64,000 nt of DNA from NCBI GenBank assembly GCA_000310025.1, contig FN649737.1:2045934-2109933 (forward strand). The letters run 5' to 3'. Under the pieces are notes generated by a model that saw only the letters and a list, made by a program, of their open reading frames with translations, was not told where the DNA came from and searched no databases. Position 1 is the first letter of the stretch. Each line of letters begins with the position of its first letter. Of the stretch, positions 37,365-48,900 are shown piece by piece. This DNA comes from Ectocarpus siliculosus. Taxonomy: Eukaryota > Sar > Phaeophyceae > Ectocarpales > Ectocarpaceae. The position numbers and the translations under genes were made by a program.

Positions 37365-40300
37365 TCACCGCCTGCCTACACCACCACCACTACCACCACC
37401 CTGCTGCTGCTGCTGCTGCTGTACCTCTGAGTCCTCCGCGGCCCTCTGCGCCCGTCGGCCCGCGACCCCCTTCCCCGTTTCGCTCCGCTTCAGCCCCGGA
37501 AACGCCACTAGCACCGCTGACATGTTGTCTCGGCTCCCCTGGAACAAGCACTGGTCGTCGGGGGGGGGGCGGGTACTCGTGCCTTAGCGGTTGACCACGC
37601 GTCCTCGAGGCGTGAGTAATATGACACATGCGTCACACCGTATTGCATCGGTGAGCGACGTAATGCAGCCAGAGGTATCATACACCGGGGATGCCGGAAT
37701 ATGTTTTTCGTGCGCCATAGGATGCGTGAGATATTGCGCTCCCTGGACCGACTTTCAACGCGTGTCTCCCCCTCCATAAAACCAGCGATTCATCGAGGGA
37801 CCGATCAATAGCGGCATGCCTGCTGTTTCCTGGTACTGCCACAGTCGAAAGCCCTGCTTGGTGGCGTCACATGAACCAAAATTTCCAGCTGCTGCCTGTA
37901 AGGGTCGGCGAGCCTAACATCATCACGCAAACTCATCGAGAATACGAATGTGTATGTTCCTCGGGTGCTGTCTACGTTACATGAGTGAGCGATATCGGCG
38001 AGACCCCCCCCCCCAAAAAAAAAAAACTTACCGCTCGCTACTTCGGCTCCCACTCCCTTTCCATCGAAAAATAAACTGAAACCGCTGCTATCATCCATTC
38101 ATGCCTACTTTTCGATCCGGGAGCCGCTTTCACACAACCGGAACACACCGGTGTACTCAATGTAGACCACGCCCGTCTCTCAATGTTGCTGCAAATAAAC
38201 AATGCGAACCAAAGTAAAAATCAACAGAGATGCACAACCGAGACACACACCGGAGTGCCCAACGTCGTCTGTCTCTCGACTTTACTGCAAAGAAACAACG
38301 TTACAAAAGTAAACGACTGCACAGCCGAGACACATCAGTGTACTCTACCTAGACCACGCCTGTCTCTCAACTTCGCTGTAAAGATGCAATGCCACCTAGA
38401 GAAAACAACAAACAACGGCATAGCCGAGACACACCGGTGTACTCAATGTAGGCCTGTCGCTTAACCTTGCCGCAAAACAAACAACACGATGCACGCTCAC
38501 CATGTCCAAGATCTCCTCGCAAGCCAACCCCATGCTGCTCTCTCCCTCCACGAATATCTCTCGGACCGCTTGCGTGCAGTCCTACTCGGCAAGGCCACCC
38601 AGCCGGCAGCAAGCAACACAAGGCACAGAGCATCAGGACGGCATCAGAGAGGGAGGCGGGGGATAGTTGTGGGTCCTTTCTCGCCGGAGGACTGAGTGCT
38701 TCGTGAAAATATTCAAGGTAGTGCCAACGGGGCCTGAGTCAAGTTTGATAGGTGCGGGCGGGGAGGTTAGAGCTCACTCTCGCAAAGGTGGCGAAGAGAG
38801 ACGATTGGGCCCACCCCCTCCTTCCCTTGTGTTGCTGAAACTTGCTGTTGCTAGATGCTCCGGTGTTGCTCGAAACGGAAGGACGGGACGTGGTCTCGAG
38901 TGCATCACAAGAGTCCCGAAGATAACGTCAACCGCCGACACGACACCACCACACAACACACACACACCCCTTGCTGCCTCGGGGGAAAAAACATCGCACC
39001 CTTACACTCCCGCCTGGGACGTACGGTGTGTGTGTTTGGAGCTTAAGGTTGGAGGCAAAGCTATAGCAAACATGCTCAAGGACACGCGCGCAAGGTCGGC
39101 TTCGTCCCATTTTCTCCAACCGGTACAATGTCCGCCCCCCCCCCTAACCTCCCCGGCGCACGAGCGGGCGACCCTCCTCTCTCCGCAACATTTCGCCCAC
39201 GAACGAATTTGGCACAAAAATACCACCACACCACCACCACCACCACCACCACCACCAACAGCAACAACAGCAACAACAACCAGCTGCTGACCTCGTCAGA
39301 CATGACGTCCCAAATCCCGTCGCACGCCACAACGAGGAACTCGTCCTGAGGGGACCTTGGGAAGCTCCGCGTCTCAGGCGCCGGCGAAACCTTGCACTCT
39401 TCCGGCGGGAGGGCGTCGTCCTTGTACTGGAAGTCCCCCAGTGCGCGCGACTGAACCAACCAAAGCGTTACGGTTCGAAACACACGGGGGTGCGAGATCA
39501 GAGCACAACTCGGAATGGGGTTGGGTGCATTGCGCAGTTTAAACTTCTTCACTCGTGCCACTAACTAGCGCGTGGGGATCGTTTTTTTTGTGGAGAATGG
39601 GGGGAAGACAAGCAGTTGATGGTTAACAACGACCAACCACGGCAGCGGGTCTGACGGCTCCACGCAGCTGGCGCTTGGGGGTCGTTTTCATTGTGGCCAA
39701 TCGGGGGAACACAATCAGTCGATGGTAAACAACGACGGCAACGCAAAACACGGGGCGGACGGCGCCACGCAGCGAGCACGCACGTACCACGGCCAGATCG
39801 CCGTCCACTCGCTTCATGCTGACGACCCCCCCCGCCTTTTCTATCCGAGCCCTCTCCCCGTCGTTGTAGGGCTTATGATCCGCTGTCGCCACTGCCACCT
39901 GAGCAAAAGCGGAGAGGACGACAATGCGCGAACAAAGGGTCACAAGCGGAAAGAAGCACGCGCGACCAGAGCGCATGAACAGCAACGCAATGTCGAACGA
40001 GCCGTGGAGCGGAGAGTGCCTGCACGACATGCGGCGAAAGACCAAATGCTGTACGCATGCCATGATTCGCAGTGCCAAAGCCAGGTAGGCACCCCCTACT
40101 GTTTTGTTTGAAGCCGGTTGGTGCTAGCAAGCATTCGGTGGCGTCGAGGTCGGCCACCACCCCAGACCAGAGGGCATACAAGCGAACGTTGATCCATGTG
40201 GTCGCAAGGCGTTGCTGCTGATGTACGTCCATAGTCTCTAGTAACGTCCGTCTTTGCCTCCCTTGTCTAGGTCTCTATGCCATCTCTCCCTCTAAGCCTG

Positions 40301-43300
40301 GCTACCGCCTTTTGGGCCTGCCACGGCACATGTGTAGATAGGTCCTTGCCGTAAAACTCCAAGAACAAACACAACAAACACAATACAACAACAGGCTGCC
40401 GGTGCTGCTGATGCACCTTCTGCCCGCTGGCGAGAACGGCCCTCGAGTCCCCCGCGTGCGCCAGCACCACGTGCGTGGGCGTGACGAACGACGCCACCGC
40501 GGTGCTACCGCTGCGGTCCCCCTCCGGGTTGGCATCCTGAGAGGCCTTTACCGACCGGTCGCACGCCAAGAACGCCGCGTATAGTGCCTTCTCCAGGACC
40601 TTCGGGAGTGGGGGTGTCGCATTTCACGTTGGGCGGATGGGTAGGGGTTACTGAAACTGCCAGAACGAGGGGGTACGCTATTGTTGCTCCGTTTATGGGA
40701 CTCCTGTTCGCGACACCCTTACCATAGAGACGGAGCTTCTTTGTTCTCCGTATCTTCCTCTCATCCCCGTTCCCCCCCCCAAAAAATCAACATCATATGC
40801 TTGCGGACCCTTCGGGTCCATCGTGCTTGAGAGTAACATTTTTTATGGCAAGCTAGCCTGTGACCACGGGAATCGAACCGGTCAAGTGATTGATCATTAC
40901 GGACAGATGGAGATACTGGGTGGAGAGATCGGAACTTTTTTTTTGTCAAGACATCAACAACAACGACGACAACAACAATATTCGCCAGTCTCCGCCACCG
41001 CCTCCAAAACAACCCGGTGCTCCCCTTCCCATATCCCCCCGTCGAAATCCAGACCCCGAAAAACCTGACACGCACTATTGTATTAGCGTTTTTTCACAAG
41101 CAGGACCCTGTCGTCCTCCAACAACTACGCCCCCCCCAATGGTAGAACCCCTACGGTACCTACCCGTTGGCTAAAAAAATGTTCGTGTTTTTTATCCCAC
41201 TGCGCAGAGCCCGGCACGCTGAGCCACGAAAAAAAATGACAGCAAGCTGTCAAACGACACTGCTCCGCGTTCCCTGTCAAGGTCACATGACACGACAACG
41301 CAGGGCTTCTCCCCGATAGTTTTGTCCTTGTACCAGTAGAGAACTACAGGGCATGTATTGTAAATTGCATCTACCTACATACGCAGATGCTTTTGTACTT
41401 AGCACCAGCTGGCATCAGTGGTATAATTCAATGTAGAGGCAAAACAGACTCAAAATAAGCCCAGTTTCTAGCCGGTTTCCCTCGAAAAGAATTCAAAGCA
41501 TTTCCCTTCGACTGCTGCTGTGGATATATCTCGAATGGGGTGTGTTTCTTTTAATATATGATTATTTTCTAAAAATGGGTTTTAACAAAAAGTGGAGGAT
41601 GGGGGATTTGAACCCCCGACATTTCGCATGCAAAGCGAACACTCTAACCCCTGAGCTAATCCCCCATGGGAGGACATTTACAACGGAGATGATGCGGATT
41701 TAGACTGATGCCATCCCATCCGTCAGCCGGGTAGTGCGTTCAATGCTACACAAAGAGAATACCCGCACACCCGCACACGCACACCCGCTGGCATCCCCTC
41801 AAGGGTTCCCAGATCGTGGCCTTCAGAAGCATTTTTGTTTTCAACAGCACCGAGACTGACGTCTTTTCATAGGTTAGCGCGGTCGATGCTAACAACAAAA
41901 ACATACAAAACACACACAAGGTCATCTGGCTCGAAGATCTTGCTCTCTTCCACGCCACGATTCCCTCCTCGATTGCTGTCTTGATCGCTCCCTTGTCCTC
42001 CCGTTCCCTCCAAATGAGGAGGAGGAGAGGGAGCGGGAGGACAAGAGAACGGCTAAGACAACAATCGAGGAGGGAATCGTGGCGTGGAAGAGAGCAAGAG
42101 CTTCGAGCCAAATGACTCTCCCCACGACAAACGACGCAGGGCTAGAGAAGAACTGCTAAAAACTAGCTGTCAAAATGACGACGAAAGTGATGGTGGTGAA
42201 AGCAAGGAGGATGATGGTGAAAGCACTCCAAAACGAGCTCGAGTGCCAGGTAGCAAGCAGCCTTGGTAGACACTTCAGTTTCTTCTGTTGCTACCGTTTC
42301 TTGTCTTTCAGCCGGAGAACAGCTTAGCCTCCCCCTCACTGGCTCCCAGTTAATAGCATTTACAAGTGTTTTGTTGTGTTTTCAACCGCACTGAGACTGA
42401 TGCCTTTTCATTGGTCAGCCGATTAGCGCAGGCGATGCAAACAAATAAAGACGCACACAAACGCCGGCTTGGCTTACCGTCGTGTCCTTCTCCGTCGACT
42501 CGGCGTACTCCGCGAACTCGGCCGTCTCCATGACGTGCCGCATCATGTTCTCCCCGGCATACGCCGCGCACAGCGCCCCGCCGTGACCGTCGAAGACGGC
42601 CACGAACGAATGCCCCTCCAGACCGGCAACGTTCGCAACGATGGTGTGAGAGTCCTCCATGTCTACCCGCCACCCCTGCGGCGTTGTTGCAGTGAGCACG
42701 GAGGGGGGGGGGGGATGAGGGCACACGATTTGCAAGGGGCCCTCCCAGTGGAAACCCAAGGCTACATCGGAATTTTGGTCGCGGGGGGGGGGAGGGTAGG
42801 CCTAATATGTTCCCCGGCGGGGATATTCTTACATTATCCCCGGGGTTTGGACAGTATTTCGCGCGCTTTTTTCAGCGCGCGGGCGCCGGATCTCTCGCAG
42901 AGCCAGTGTGCAATCGTGCGCCCTTGTCTTATGAGGCCTTCTCTAAAGAGACCATGCCTGCTGATGAACGACCACTGCTCGAGGAGGAGGAGGGCAGTGC
43001 CACACAGAGTAGCGCTCCTGAGCTCTTGCGAGTTATTCTTGGCACATATCTATAACAATTGCACGCACGACATATACTTATACCGCTCGAGACTGATTTT
43101 GCATGAAGAATTTTATAATGCAGCAGTAGGGGAAGCATTGTTCCCACAGGACCCATCACTGATGGCCAATCGTTCCGTGGGCACGGGGGGGGGGGCAGAA
43201 TGGGGGGGTACACGCTGAGGTTGGGTAGTGGGGTGGCACAAAAAGGCAGCGCGGTCACGTTTGTTGGAGAGGGGAAGGAGGCACAGGAGATACTCTTTTT

Positions 43301-43986
43301 CATCACGCTGGGGTTGGGCAAGGGGTACTATTGTCACGCAGCGGGCTGCGGAGGGGGGTGAACTCTCTCGCATTCCTGAGGACCGAGCTTGGACGGACCA
43401 GAACTTTTGGAGACTATTCCGACAACGGAGAAATGGGCATGAGCCACCGCTAAAAAGACACAACAGATTAACCTCGCCGCACGTGGTCGAGGTGGTGGCA
43501 AACATGCCTCATCCGTTTTCTTCTCCTGCGGCAACCTACAAAATAAAAAACAAGCGAAAACTCCCCCCATCATTGCTTGACAAGAGGCGTGCACTTGCAC
43601 ACTGACGTGGGCACTGGAAGCATGGTGGCCCCCAACCCCAACATCTCGCTCATGGCACCCTCTCCAAATACATCGTGCTGCATCCAGTTGTATCGCAGCA
43701 GACGTGTATCGTTTTTTTCTCTCGCGCTACCGTTCTCTTTGGCGTGTACCGTGACGTCGACTTGTCCCGGTTCTCCCATCTTCGGACACCTGGCAATAGA
43801 CCTATTCCCGGACAATCGGGACGGTAAGATAAAGGCAGCCGACCCTCCCAGGACGCATCGCGTGGCCGTCCCTTCGGGGTGGCCGTGTGTGCCCACCTGC
43901 ATCGCCGAGGCTCCGAACTCCAACCCATTGCTCCCGGTTTCCGTCTCTGTCTCCTTCTCTGTCACCGGCTTGTCCAACAGCGTCCC
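37365..43986 (-). CDS. PP2C-family serine/threonine protein phosphatase
   Basis: Exons, all in phase 0: 43986-43897, 42675-42478, 40599-40417, 39898-39788, 39450-39292, 38581-38501, 37550-37365 (stop), 335 aa from the first confident exon. PP2C motifs appear in order: LLDKPVTEK, SAMQGWRVDMEDSH, VAVFDGHGG, GSTAVASF, LAHAGDSRAVLA, DHKPYNDGERARI, SRALGDF, CDGIWDVMSDE, GSRDNMSAVLVAF. All acidic metal ligands expected for Mg/Mn-dependent dephosphorylation (ED, DG, DGIWD, DN) are present, so the enzyme should be active. The C-terminus ends in a short Gln/Gly tail. The exact start is unresolved: either a short upstream exon supplies the Met, or an in-frame ATG at 44091 adds 35 residues. No targeting peptide or membrane segment is clear. 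Confidence 0.92.
37580..37612 (+). repeat. tRNA-like repeat fragment, family B
   Basis: TGCCTTAGCGGTTGACCACG followed by CGTCCTCGAGGCG. A short third copy of the family-B head, located 30 bp outside the last PP2C exon, antisense to that gene. Confidence 0.4.
38147..38470. repeat. Degenerate minisatellite, about four units
   Basis: Units of about 83-102 bp, each carrying an ACACCGGTGTACTCAATGTAG-like core, a GTCTCTCAACTT segment and an AAACAAC-rich stretch. It lies in the PP2C intron immediately downstream of the exon 38581-38501. The units are diverged, so the array looks old. Confidence 0.65.
41490..41560 (+). repeat. Dispersed repeat R1, copy 2
   Basis: Shares TTCGACTG, CTGTGG and ATATATCTCGAATGGGG with copies at 8244 and 53110. 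It is located in PP2C intron 2, antisense to the gene, next to the tRNA gene. Confidence 0.5.
41593..41665 (-). tRNA. tRNA-Ala (anticodon UGC)
   Basis: A 73-nt cloverleaf on the minus strand. The acceptor stem GGGGGAT pairs with ATCCTCC (one G-U), with discriminator A. The D-arm holds the A-box (TAGCTCAGGGGTTAGAGT), the anticodon stem TTCGC/GCGAA encloses loop TTTGCAT with anticodon TGC, and the T-arm holds GGGGGTTCAAATCCCCC (B-box). No intron. CCA is not encoded, as expected for a nuclear gene. It is nested in PP2C intron 2 on the same strand; RNA polymerase III would transcribe it from its internal promoter. Confidence 0.95.
41815..41915 (-). repeat. Intronic repeat R2, PP2C intron 2, second copy
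   Basis: In the minus orientation: GTGTGTGTTTTGTATG, then GCATCGACCGCGCTAAC and GAAAAGACGTCAGTCTC. It is the same repeat as in VIT introns 2-4 and is sense to the PP2C gene. It abuts the hairpin at 41921-42116. Confidence 0.7.
41921..42116. repeat. Near-perfect long inverted repeat (hairpin)
   Basis: Two arms of about 85-90 bp (41921 to about 42010, and about 42030 to 42116) are reverse complements with few mismatches around a loop rich in GAGGAG. Matching segments include GTCATCTGGCTCGAAG with its complement, and CACGATTCCCTCCTCGATTG with CAATCGAGGAGGGAATCGTG. It lies in PP2C intron 2, so it would be transcribed as a hairpin. It could be a MITE, an inverted duplication or a small-RNA precursor. 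Confidence 0.8.
42370..42470 (-). repeat. Intronic repeat R2 at the PP2C intron 2 donor
   Basis: Starts a few bases inside the 5' splice site at 42477. It reads GTTTGTGTGCG, TTTGTTTGCATCGCCTGCGC, GGCTGACCAATGAAAAGGC, CAGTCTCAGTGCGGTTGAA in the sense direction of the gene. Confidence 0.7.
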
Positions 43987-45949
43987 CTGAACGTGCAACA
44001 ACACAAACGCGGAAGTTGCGCGGACGGCAGCGAGCGGCAAAGTGATCGTCTTGGTCAGTCTCGGCAAAATCACGGCCAAACGAGTCTCCAAAATGTATTG
44101 CGTGAGTGCGTTCGTCCGATTTATTCTGGCGCCAGTCTACAGGCCTTTCGGTGTAAACATCTGACGTACGTAGATAACAACCGGAGTTACGCGACAGGAA
44201 GGTCACAAAGAACTTTTTTTTTCTTTTTTTCCGTCGTTAACTGGCCCCCCCCGGGAGTAGGCCAAGCTGAATCAGCTTGACTTCATCTCGTTTTCTACAT
44301 AAGAGGGCGGCGAAAAGGGGATGGTCTGCAACTTACCGCAGCAGTTTTTCTTGTGTTGTGTTTTCGTAACTTGCGGGTGTCGGTGTGTGCGTGTTGCAGT
44401 AACGGGGTTGCCTCTTTAACGCGCACAACTGTGTACAAGACCACAGCCAAAAAGAAGTTTCCTTCGAAGAAGGAAACGGGATGTTTCTGGCGATTGAGAA
44501 AGACGGCCGCGGATATTCTGCCGCCAAAGGCGCAACACATTGCAAGCACGATCCCGGTCGTATTTCCTGTCATGCAAGAGGAGGTGAGGGGGGCGGGGGG
44601 GCGAAAAATCCTGCTTATGTCCATGGCGGAGCAACTGCGGTTGTGTTGTCCCAAAGCGTGCGGCAACATTGGATTTTGGCTCCCGTTCCGTGGAAGCAAG
44701 ACGACAACAATGTTGACATTCCCGCCGCCCGTGTGTTCGGACTTACGACACCAAAGCTTGTTGCGCTGCTTTCTGTGGCATGTGACCGCGTCGTGTTGAC
44801 TGTTCTTCAGCTGGAGCACGTGCTTATCGGTGCATATGACTATTGCTGTTCTGCACCGCCATTTTCGTACCGAAGAACGTGTGTGATAGGTTATCAACAG
44901 AGACGCCGATCCCGCAGGATGTGTCAATTTGAAACCAACGTGAAAGCAACATGGACGACCGATGCATGCACGCCACCACGGGGCGCATTTATTAGTAAAG
45001 CGCGCAATAGCAAGGGCTGGGGGCGAAGCACCAAACACAGTCAAACAAGCAGCTTCACGCAAAACGCTGAATCTGTAGTTGTACTTGTACAGCAGTAGTG
45101 CTCCCCCAAAGGGCGCAACAAGTGTTGAAACGTTGAAACGAAGTCCAAAACCCACAACCGATTTTCACCAGGAGTTCAGGCAAGTGCTGCAATACCGCAA
45201 CACGCCATCAACTCACCATTGCACAATGACACCGTCACGGGTAGATAAGGATCCTCGACTTGTGCGCCAAAAAGAAGAGCTCGTTGTAGACGCAACTGCT
45301 GCGAAGAAGCTGGACTGCTGCTGCTGCTGCTGCTGCTGCTGTTGGCTCTGTCGCCGACAAGGAGGTTGGTTCGTTCCACAGCAAAAATGGAGACAGCTGT
45401 TTTTCTTCCGCGGCCGAGGCGAAAATATCAACAACACGCCGTCGATCACGTGTGTCAAAATCTCCCCTTCCCTGTCTCTCCAGGTCCTGTTGCCTGCTCT
45501 CCTCTCCAATTGCTTCGCCCTTGCGTCGTCTTGCAGTGGTGGTTGGCGCGTCCCGTTATTGTCGTTGCATTGTTCTCGACTTCTCGACGTGCTCAAGAAG
45601 GGGCAGGGTATATACCCCGTCTATGCAATCTGCGGAGCCGCTGGGCCTTGCCTCTTCCCCGTCCCTTCTGCCTTGCTGCTTGTTGCTGCTTCGCTGTCAA
45701 CACTGCCACGTGCTCTCTCCCTATCCCTGTTAGGGTGCATACTCGTGTGACAGGCTCCTCAGGACTAGCTAGGTGGCACGCTCTTTGCCGCCGTCCTCGA
45801 GACTTTATCCCAGAGGGAATCTCTCACAGCAGGGGTTCCGAATTGCCTATTGAGCAGTGTAGTGTTAGAAGGCACACGTGAAGGCACACGCGCGCGACCC
45901 AACATCACATTGCTCAGCCGCAAGTCCTACCACCTTCCGCCCCACCACC
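43987..45949. promoter_or_regulatory. Divergent region between PP2C and VIT genes
   Basis: This should hold the promoters of both flanking genes. Long open frames overlap on both strands (44295-45155 minus, 286 codons; 44481-45098 plus, 205 codons), but neither shows a recognised domain and both lack support from splice or composition. A short TGC/GCA repeat lies at about 45315-45345. Genuine coding of an orphan protein cannot be excluded. Confidence 0.4.
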
Positions 45950-48900
45950 ATGAGTCTCAACGCGGTCCAGGGCCAGAGAGCGAAGGAAGGAGAGAGGGCC
46001 CGGCTCTTCCCCGCGCCCATGACCGGCTACAGCAACGGCCGGAGCGAATCGCCAACTGATCTCGAGCAACCTCCTGCCAGGTTCGTTCGTGTTTGCTGGC
46101 TCTTTCTACTCCTTCCCGCTCATAAGCGGTGCAGCTGCCGCTATTCTGCCGATGACGAAGGTAGTTCCGTTCCTCCGGCGAGAGCTTTGGGCCACGTGAA
46201 TATGCTGCTCTAGCATTTTTGTTTACATGTTTCGTTTCCTGGTGGTGCAGCACGTGTTTCATGTGAAGGAATGTTGGATTTGTTCTTTCGCGATTGATTT
46301 CCTGCTGCCCCCAGCAGGTCCCTTGGGTTCCGTCTCCGTACATTACTGGCGGTGTGTTTACTGTTTCCTACTGCCCGCCGCTCGGAGATTTAAGGTTTTA
46401 AGATGATGTGCGGTGGTATATATTTAAGGAATAATAATATATCTACCGCTGGCGTTCGTTCGATGTCCGACAAGTCCGTCAGATCGGGCCCGGCTCAATT
46501 GTTGCCAACACTGCGCTGATGCTTGCGTACATGTGCACAGCTATGTTATGTTTCGGACACGATGCGGCCGTCGATTCCCGCCCGCTATGCGTATGTAATT
46601 TAGCAGTGTTGCGGCGGGTGATGACACAAGATACCACACCCCCTGGACCAAGAGTGGCGGTGCCGAAACATGGGTGTACTCATAGTCGTGCATGCCGTAG
46701 TCGTTAGACCATTGACCTCGCATCCCTACAAAGCCGGGACGGAGCACGCCGGGTTCTCACCGGACCAGGCTCTCGTGCCGAAACATGGGGGGGGGCGTTG
46801 GACACTTCTCGTCGAGAGCTATCGTATCGTTTGTACATGCTCTCTGTAGCCCATAGTCGAGCGTTGGTGAAAGGGTGTGTGATGCCTTGTGTCACAGACG
46901 GCGATTTTTGTTCCCGATCAGCGCACGTACGATAGAGCGTGTTACATCCCCTCTGTGTAGGTGCAAGACCCCACGGGAGGTGGGGGTGCTTTCTGCTTGC
47001 CGGTGGCGTGCCCTGTTGTCCAGGCCTGTCTCGCACAATCAAATAGCACCGCGTCTGGCCAGTTGGGGCTGTGTTTTTTCCATTTTCGTCTTCAAAACGA
47101 GCACAGCTCGTTCTCGACCTTCGAGACATTCCTCGTTGAGCGTTGAGAATCAGCGGGCACATCTCATGGATCTCAAGCTTTTGCTGATTAACACTCACTC
47201 CAACCGCTCACGTATCGTCGGTGCACGCTACGTACGTACATCATAGAGGATAGAGGGGTGGTGTTCACGCATCTACGTTTTTCAACATCACCTAAAGTCA
47301 TATATGCAATGGTCGCCCTGGTTCAACAAGTCCACTTCGTCCTTTGGTGTGGCGGCGAGATGTTTGTGTTGCGCATTTCGGTGGCGAATGTGTCCTGGAC
47401 GGGAGGGAGCACGTTAGAATCGATGAGAGCTTGTCCTTATTTTGTCCCGCCCGGGTTTTTTTTTTCTCTCGTCCCCCTGCTCTGCATTTCCCCCGATGCC
47501 AGCGTCACACGAGATCATTGCACGAACACGACAAGATGACACGGTCACAGAAGCAGTGTGATGGTATCGTCCATAAGAGAAGACACCTTCACTGCGCGGG
47601 GGTGATGGTTGCATGTAGACAAGATAACCACGTCGCGTATTTTTTCTCTGTCCACTCTTCCAGCTTCGTTCTCTTGACCCTGCATCCTGTTTTTTGCGTT
47701 GGCCGCGCCCTCTCGACCCTGCCTACTATCAACGCGCCTTCTCCGCAGCGGGGGGCAGCCGGATGGCGGCGACGCTGACAGCGAGAGCGAGAGCGATATC
47801 TGGAAGGCCGCGGTTTTCGGCGCCTTGGATGGCGTGCTCACAAGCTTCGCGGTCGTTGCGGGTGCTTCGGGTGTGTATTGTGTGTGTGTGTGTGTGTGTG
47901 TGTCTTTTTTTTCTTGGCATCGACCTCGCTAACCGACTGACCAATGAAGAAGACGCCAGTCTCACTGCGGTTGAAGACAGAAAAAGCTTCCACAGTCATG
48001 ATCTGGGACTGCCCCATGGGGGAGGATAAGTGCGGGTGTGCGTGCCTTTTGTGTGTGTCATGAAGTAGCGACGACCGCGCTAACCGGCTGACCAATCGAC
48101 ACAGGGGGTGTTATATAACTTGCGCAGCCTACGGTAAGCAGGGCGTTTTGTCGCCCGCGGAAAACTCTGGGATGTTTCTGCCCGCTCCCTTTCGTTCTCG
48201 TGAGGAAAACGCACGTCGCGTGACTATCCTCTCGCTGGCTCTTGTCGCCTCTTACCCTTACCACCCTCTCTCTCTCCCTCCTGCCGGTCTCGACACACAC
48301 AGGTGGGGGGCTTGGCACACAGGCGGTGTTGATCGTGGGGGTTTCCAGCATCGTAGCGGACGGGCTGAGCATGGGGCTCGGGGAGTACCTCTCAAGCAAG
48401 GCCATGAACGAGTACATGGATATCGAGCGGAAGCGGGAGGAGTGGGAGCTCGCGAACCACAGAGAGGTGCGTGTACCGTGTGTTTTTGAGGCGCACGTAT
48501 GTGTCTTTGTGTGTGTCTTTGTTGTTTGCATCGACCGCGCTAGCTGGCTGACCAATGAAAAGACGTCCGTCTCAGTGCGTCTGAAGACGAGAACATGTGT
48601 GTATTGTACAGGCCGGGGGGGGGGGGGGGGGTGTTCTCCTTGGCCCCCCCTCCCCACAAAACCCGGGAGGAGCCCCCCCGGGTTTCCCCGGAACCAGGTC
48701 TCCCATTACCCAACGCGAAACGCCCTGGGGGATTTTGGGAGTCCCCAGAAGGGGGAAATGCCTCCCGGTAAAGGGGTTTCGGATCTTTTGGTTTATTTCT
48801 TTGGTGGGGAAGAAACTTTATTTTATTTTTGGGGGTTTTTCTTTCCAAAAAAGTTTTAAACCCTTTTTTAANNNNNNNNNNNNNNNNNNNNNNNNNNNNN

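Noticed and set aside
40845-40900. Isolated B-box match (GGTTCGATTCC on the minus strand)
   Set aside because: No acceptor stem, D-arm or anticodon stem can be drawn around it, so it is not a tRNA gene. It may be a fragment of a tRNA-derived repeat.
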